In this document: positions 60,601 through 64,000 of the stretch, in pieces
How the letters are laid out: every line of letters starts with the position of its first letter
Numbering within the stretch: position 1 is the stretch's first letter
Source: Beta vulgaris subsp. vulgaris
Lineage: Eukaryota; Streptophyta; Magnoliopsida; Caryophyllales; Amaranthaceae
Reading direction: 5' to 3'
Length of the DNA stretch: 64,000 nucleotides
NCBI RefSeq assembly: GCF_026745355.1
Contig: NC_079203.1
Span: forward strand, 4,521,362 to 4,585,361
The notes under the pieces: model-generated
Seen by the model: the letters and a program-made list of their open reading frames with translations, nothing else
Told to the model about the DNA's origin: nothing
Databases searched by the model: none
Made by a program: the position numbers and the translations under genes

Positions 60601-61488
60601 ATAGTGAACAATATAAGCAGCAAAATAATAGCATTGCCAATGACCAAACTAGACATAGTGCACACCAGGGTAACATAAATTTGAAGAAGATCCTGAATTT
60701 ACGGAGATCACAATGCTATTTATGCTACAATCAATCCAACAAAGAAACAAAAGCAGAACAGGCTAAAATCAGGATCAATACCAAAATCCAGTTACTAATG
60801 TGTAAATCAATTGTAGAACATCTAAAGGGCTTACAGCAAAGGCAACTATGGCACTGGAAAGAGCAAGGAATCCGTACTTCGCCATGCCTTCAGACAATCC
60901 AACAAAAGTATTGGCAATCCCAAACATTATTCTCCACAGCATAATGCAAACTACAACCCCTGCTGCCCCTACCACAATCAAGAAGTTCCTCTTCCAGAAC
61001 CCCTCAATTTGCAGTCCAATTGCTCCCTTGTACCGCGAAAACGTTGAGCTTATAGCAGATAAGGGCTTCTCAACCACTTTCTTAGCCACATTGGTGTTCA
61101 TTTTACCAGCATTCATCTTGGCCCCAAAACTTGGCATCCTGGTGGAAAACTGCCTAATCCTTAATGGGTTAAACAGCAATTTTGCAGAAAGATCATTCGC
61201 CTTAACATCTCCTGCTGAATAATTCCTAATATAAACCCCAAAAGATGACTTGCAAGAGCTAAATTTAGAGCATAAACCAACATTTGGTGAAATGGGTCTT
61301 GAAATTGAAGGTGGAAAACAAGGATTTAGGTGAGCTTTAGAAGCTGAATTTGAGAACCCATTTGAGAAATTAGTGGAAAATCTTCGTACATTTTGAACTG
61401 AGGGTTTTGGGGTTGAAGAAGAAATCTGTGTAACATTAAAGTGTAATTTAAGAAGACTTCTGATGATCTTTTGTGGGGGTTTCGACAT
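51662..61488 (-). CDS. Mitochondrial inner-membrane protein, TIM21-like (At3g56430/At2g40800 family)
   Basis: Three coding exons, 60835-61488, 52181-52453 and 51662-51931, join in phase 0 with GT/AG sites to give 398 residues. The start carries a mitochondrial-type presequence (basic, Ser-rich, RRFST at 35-39). Two hydrophobic helices follow (about 168-191 and 204-221), the second encoded across the first intron ([14 protein letters not shown] joined to GLYLRSRY). The next domain ([20 protein letters not shown]...[19 protein letters not shown]...LLAVDIP...RLFLIGDE) matches the TIM21/Coa1-like part of this plant family. The C-terminus is an acidic/basic coiled coil. TIM21 proteins connect outer- and inner-membrane import machinery; whether this plant branch does so is inferred. 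Intron 1 is 8,381 bp and filled with nested transposons, so exon 1 is easily missed. Confidence 0.85.
52454..56604 (-). other. Intron 1 of the TIM21-like gene, part without recognised elements
   Basis: It is non-coding intron sequence. I see no second gene in it; frames of 60-75 residues here lack similarity to known families. Confidence 0.5.
56635..56850 (-). repeat. Left LTR-like repeat (minus orientation)
   Basis: On the minus strand it reads TGTTTTGCGTCCAAATATT to GTGTCA, 216 bp, matching the right repeat read on the plus strand with scattered differences. Confidence 0.75.
56880..57653 (+). pseudogene. Ty3/gypsy integrase fragment
   Basis: The plus-strand frames include [21 protein letters not shown] (integrase core, second Asp, split here as in the sequence), [11 protein letters not shown], and a C-terminal [15 protein letters not shown] and [10 protein letters not shown], as at the end of gypsy Pol. 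Stops and shifts occur and most of Gag-Pol is absent. An intact protein would insert element DNA; this is a fossil. Confidence 0.8.
57820..58031 (+). repeat. Right LTR-like repeat (plus orientation)
   Basis: It reads TGTTACGTATCCAAATATT to GTGTCA, 212 bp. It is in the normal 3' LTR orientation relative to the integrase fragment; the left copy is the reversed one. Confidence 0.75.
58398..59173. mobile_element. hAT-type element, 776 bp, carrying a Stowaway
   Basis: The termini TAGAGCTGACAAA and TAGAGCCGACAAA are inverted. The flanks AATGACAC (58390-58397) and GATGGCAC (59174-59181) are a 6-of-8 duplication. The Stowaway at 58607-58822 is inside it. No transposase is visible. Confidence 0.7.
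58607..58822. mobile_element. Stowaway MITE of the AGATGTTACAC family, copy 2
   Basis: It has the same ends and interior as the copy at 7709-7922, TA at 58605-58606 and 58823-58824, and the same orientation. It is nested in the hAT element within intron 1. Confidence 0.92.
59182..60015 (-). other. Intron 1 sequence without recognised elements
   Basis: Nothing beyond non-coding intron is seen. Confidence 0.4.
60016..60102. repeat. 29-bp tandem repeat, three copies, in intron 1
   Basis: The unit starts ATTCAATCCTATTCATCC and ends AAGCTGCCT, repeated three times (60016, 60045 and 60074) with one or two changes, followed by a partial fourth copy. Confidence 0.9.
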
Positions 61489-61898
61489 TTTATTAATTCT
61501 TACAAAGATTGTACAAACAAATTGAATTAATAGTATTTGAGAATTTAAGGTGCTACCTCATTGATGTTGAACAATGAAAATTACCAGGTGAAATTGAGTG
61601 CCCCTTTTGAATTCATACAGATACAGCTGATGAGTGATGAGTTTTGGGATGCAAAAGTTGTTCTTGCAGATCAAGTCAGTGAAGTTTAAGCCCAGAAAAA
61701 GACAGAAAGAATAAGGAAATGAAAAGGGTGAAAGAAACAAAGAAAGTTGAGTTTTCATCGATGGCAGAAAAAATGGGCTTCAGAGATGCTCGGTTGTGTA
61801 GACAATTGTGCGAGCCCAACTTATTCGAGTTCATTTTGGTCATATGGATTATGGCCTTATGGGGGGTCATGAGTTTTTGTTAAGGTCCTAAAATTATA
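61489..61898 (-). promoter_or_regulatory. 5' UTR and promoter side of the TIM21-like gene
   Basis: It is the sequence before the ATG at 61488. A 66-codon minus frame (61558-61758) has no recognised domain and could at most be an upstream ORF. No TATA element stands out. A Stowaway MITE begins at 61901, about 410 bp upstream of the start. Confidence 0.4.
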
Positions 61899-61900
61899 TA

Positions 61901-62113
61901 CTTCCTCCGTTTTTTATTAGATGTTACACTTTTCAAATCACGGACTCCTAGGTAATTTTTGGAGAGAAGAGAGATAGAGAGAATGAAAAACAAAAGGGCC
62001 CCATGTGAACATGTGATAGGAGAGAGATAGAGAGTTACCCAAAATAAAAGTGTAACATCTAATTTAAAATTTCCTAATATAGAAAGTGTAACATCTAAAA
62101 AAAACGGAGGAAG
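61901..62113. mobile_element. Stowaway MITE of the AGATGTTACAC family, copy 3 (inverted)
   Basis: It matches copies 1 and 2 in reverse orientation, with TA at 61899-61900 and 62114-62115. It sits in the promoter side of the TIM21-like gene. Confidence 0.92.
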
Positions 62114-62115
62114 TA

Positions 62116-63630
62116 CAAAATTCTTAATACATAGAAATTTGAAATGCTTGACCAATTATATTTTTGTAACCCTAACCTTCTAATAGTTTGATTAACTGAA
62201 AGCCTTGTACTCTAATTAACAATCCAATTAATAAATTTTATAATTGTTACAATTAAACTGTTATTGAATTACGTATACCCTAAATAAATTTACCAATTAT
62301 ATATCCTTGATATTGTCGAACGTCAACCTTTTGTTAGCAATTAGCATGTCATCATTACTATACTAAATGCTCACAAACTTCTAGAATAATGATGTATTTA
62401 CCTACCGGGTAGTCATCCCAAAAAAGATAAATTATGATAATATAATATATAAGTTGGTGACTTGTACTCTACTATGTACTAATATTACGTAAAGTCTTGG
62501 TTTGACTACGACAATCCAACTGAAACCAATGGAATAATGGCTAGTATCATGGCTCAAATCGTGCATGCTCTTCGTCTATTTTGATACTAGAATTTGGCTG
62601 TCATTTTTTTCTTCTACGGAATATGTCATCGTCATCTTTAACAAACAAATATCATGTAATCACCTGTTTTATCACCTGAATCATCTTCTCGATTTATTCC
62701 TCGATCGCCCTAAAATCTGCACGACCCCTTGGGAGCCATACTTGAATAATTGTAGAACATCCAAATTATATGAGTTAAAGTGGTAGTTCATGACGAAAGA
62801 AAAGAGAAAACGATACACACTAGTACTAGGCAGCAGCAAACTTAGGAGCAATTCTATAAATTCCTTAATTTAGAGTATGTCTTGTTTCACGTGAATAAGA
62901 TACCTTGAAGTGAAAAGGATGTAGGAGAAACTTTTTTTATAAAAAATAAAAAGGCAAAAGTAATGAGTACATGCCTTGTAAAAACTAATACTAATGAAAA
63001 CTCAAAAATGATACTTTGCACCCATAAACTAACAAATTTACCGCTAAATCGATAAAAAAACGTCATAAGCTGAAACTCGGCTTAATCAAGACACTTTGTT
63101 AATAATTATATTTCATGGGTCATTTACGCATTGGTAATTCAAATCACATGGACATCAAATGTGTCGTTTATTTGTGAGCTAGCTTCAAACCACATGGACA
63201 TTCAATGTTCTTTTGACAATATTCAACAACAAAACCATGGACGAATCCCTATCAATTGTAAAACGATCAACATTACTGCCTCTTTCAAAAATGTCCGTAC
63301 TGTAACAAGTACGACTATTGTATGTAGAAACCAAAATGGCGAGTAGATTGAAGGGCTAACACACCAAGGATATTGCATGGATGAAATAGAGTCAAAGGTC
63401 ATCAAATCAAGAAGCCTTGTAATGGTTTAGGAAAAAAAAACTTTGTGATTTTAGCTAATGATTGAAAACAGGCCACAGATGAAATCACTTCAAACGTTAG
63501 AGTGAAATCCAATTTAACAAAGTTAGTACAAGACCAACTACAAGGAGTAGTCAGACTATAACATGAGGACACAAGGTAGGAACTACCAACATATTGGCTG
63601 GTAATGCATGCAAAGCATGCTAAGGAAATA
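62116..63630. other. AT-rich intergenic stretch
   Basis: No gene is recognised. CACATGGACAT.CAATGT occurs twice near 63147 and 63192. Confidence 0.35.
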
Positions 63631-63632
63631 CC

Positions 63633-63716
63633 CCAACATAATGTTGGGAGTAAGGATCGAACCCCTGACCTCAGAGATCATAGGGGAGTGCTCTACCACA
63701 TGAGCTAGCTCCTCAT
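63633..63716 (-). mobile_element. tRNA-like SINE head or degenerate tRNA
   Basis: On the minus strand AGCTCATGTGGTAGAGCACT (box A) and GGGGTTCGATCC (box B) have tRNA spacing. The acceptor and T stems do not pair well, so a functional tRNA is unlikely. Confidence 0.5.
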
Positions 63717-63720
63717 CCTT

Positions 63721-64000
63721 TTGGAAGAATGATGAATACCTTGTTAATGAATGTATTTTGCTAAGACAACCTAGAGACCATGACAGTTATTTGAAACTAG
63801 ATAAACTAAATATTTATTCTTATTGATTTAGGTATTGTAACTAACGCTAAAGGGTCTCGAATATTGCCTATAAATATGATCATTAACTCTAATTATTAAT
63901 ATTTCGTGTATCTCTATTATATAAGGGAAGAAGAGGGGGACAAACCAAAAATGATAATTCCTTTTATATCTCCTTAAGTAATAAATATAAATTCACCATC
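63721..64000. other. Right edge of the window
   Basis: It is AT-rich with no recognised features. Confidence 0.3.

Noticed and set aside
63633..63716. A functional tRNA gene on the minus strand
   Set aside because: Box A and box B are present but the T and acceptor stems do not pair, so it is more likely a SINE head.

Overview
This is a eukaryotic nuclear window from a flowering plant. It is AT-rich, its genes have introns, and it is dense in plant transposons (hAT, Stowaway, Mutator-like, CACTA, mariner-like, SINE, L1-type LINE, Sirevirus-type copia). Host genes match eudicot families. The repeat complement suggests Caryophyllales such as Amaranthaceae/Chenopodiaceae, but that is an impression and I did not test it.

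Five host genes can be modelled, all on the minus strand. (1) An intronless cytosolic sulfotransferase (3116-4192) with a trinucleotide repeat just after its stop and a hAT MITE 92 bp before its start. (2) An h-type thioredoxin (coding 9825-12371, four coding exons, upstream 5' UTR exon near 14515-14770) with an unusual WCKNC active site and an N-terminal MGQC lipidation motif. (3) An LRR class III receptor-like pseudokinase similar to At5g58300 (28973-31154). (4) A GNAT acetyltransferase similar to NATA1 (48326-49817). (5) A two-TM mitochondrial protein similar to At3g56430/TIM21-like (51662-61488), whose first intron is 8.4 kb and full of transposons. A truncated mariner-like transposase is cut by the left edge.

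Transposons fill most of the rest. 1-9.5 kb holds the mariner fragment, three CCCG-rich hAT elements with 8-bp target duplications (TSDs), a long-TIR Mutator-like MITE, Stowaway MITEs and an RNase H-bearing LINE remnant. 15,571-27,321 is one complete 11.75-kb Sirevirus-like copia element on the minus strand. It has LTRs of about 1.3 kb, a 5-bp TSD, an initiator-Met tRNA primer site, a polypurine tract and an intact extra ORF after pol. Its RNase H tail is split by a CACTA element that has its own 3-bp TSD. 31-45 kb carries SINEs, a Helitron-like element, a MITE with six palindromes inside long inverted ends, two short retroposons with 17-bp TSDs, nested Stowaway/TIR elements and LINE remnants. 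The large intron at 52,454-60,834 contains a Stowaway MITE interrupted by an LTR element whose two LTRs point in opposite directions, and a hAT element carrying a Stowaway.

The host genes do not form a pathway; they are neighbours in a transposon-rich region. The most unusual objects are the inverted-LTR element, the six-palindrome MITE, the CTCAGTGCC motif scattered through LTRs and coding parts of the Sirevirus, and the atypical thioredoxin. I found no CRISPR array, rRNA or convincing functional tRNA gene.
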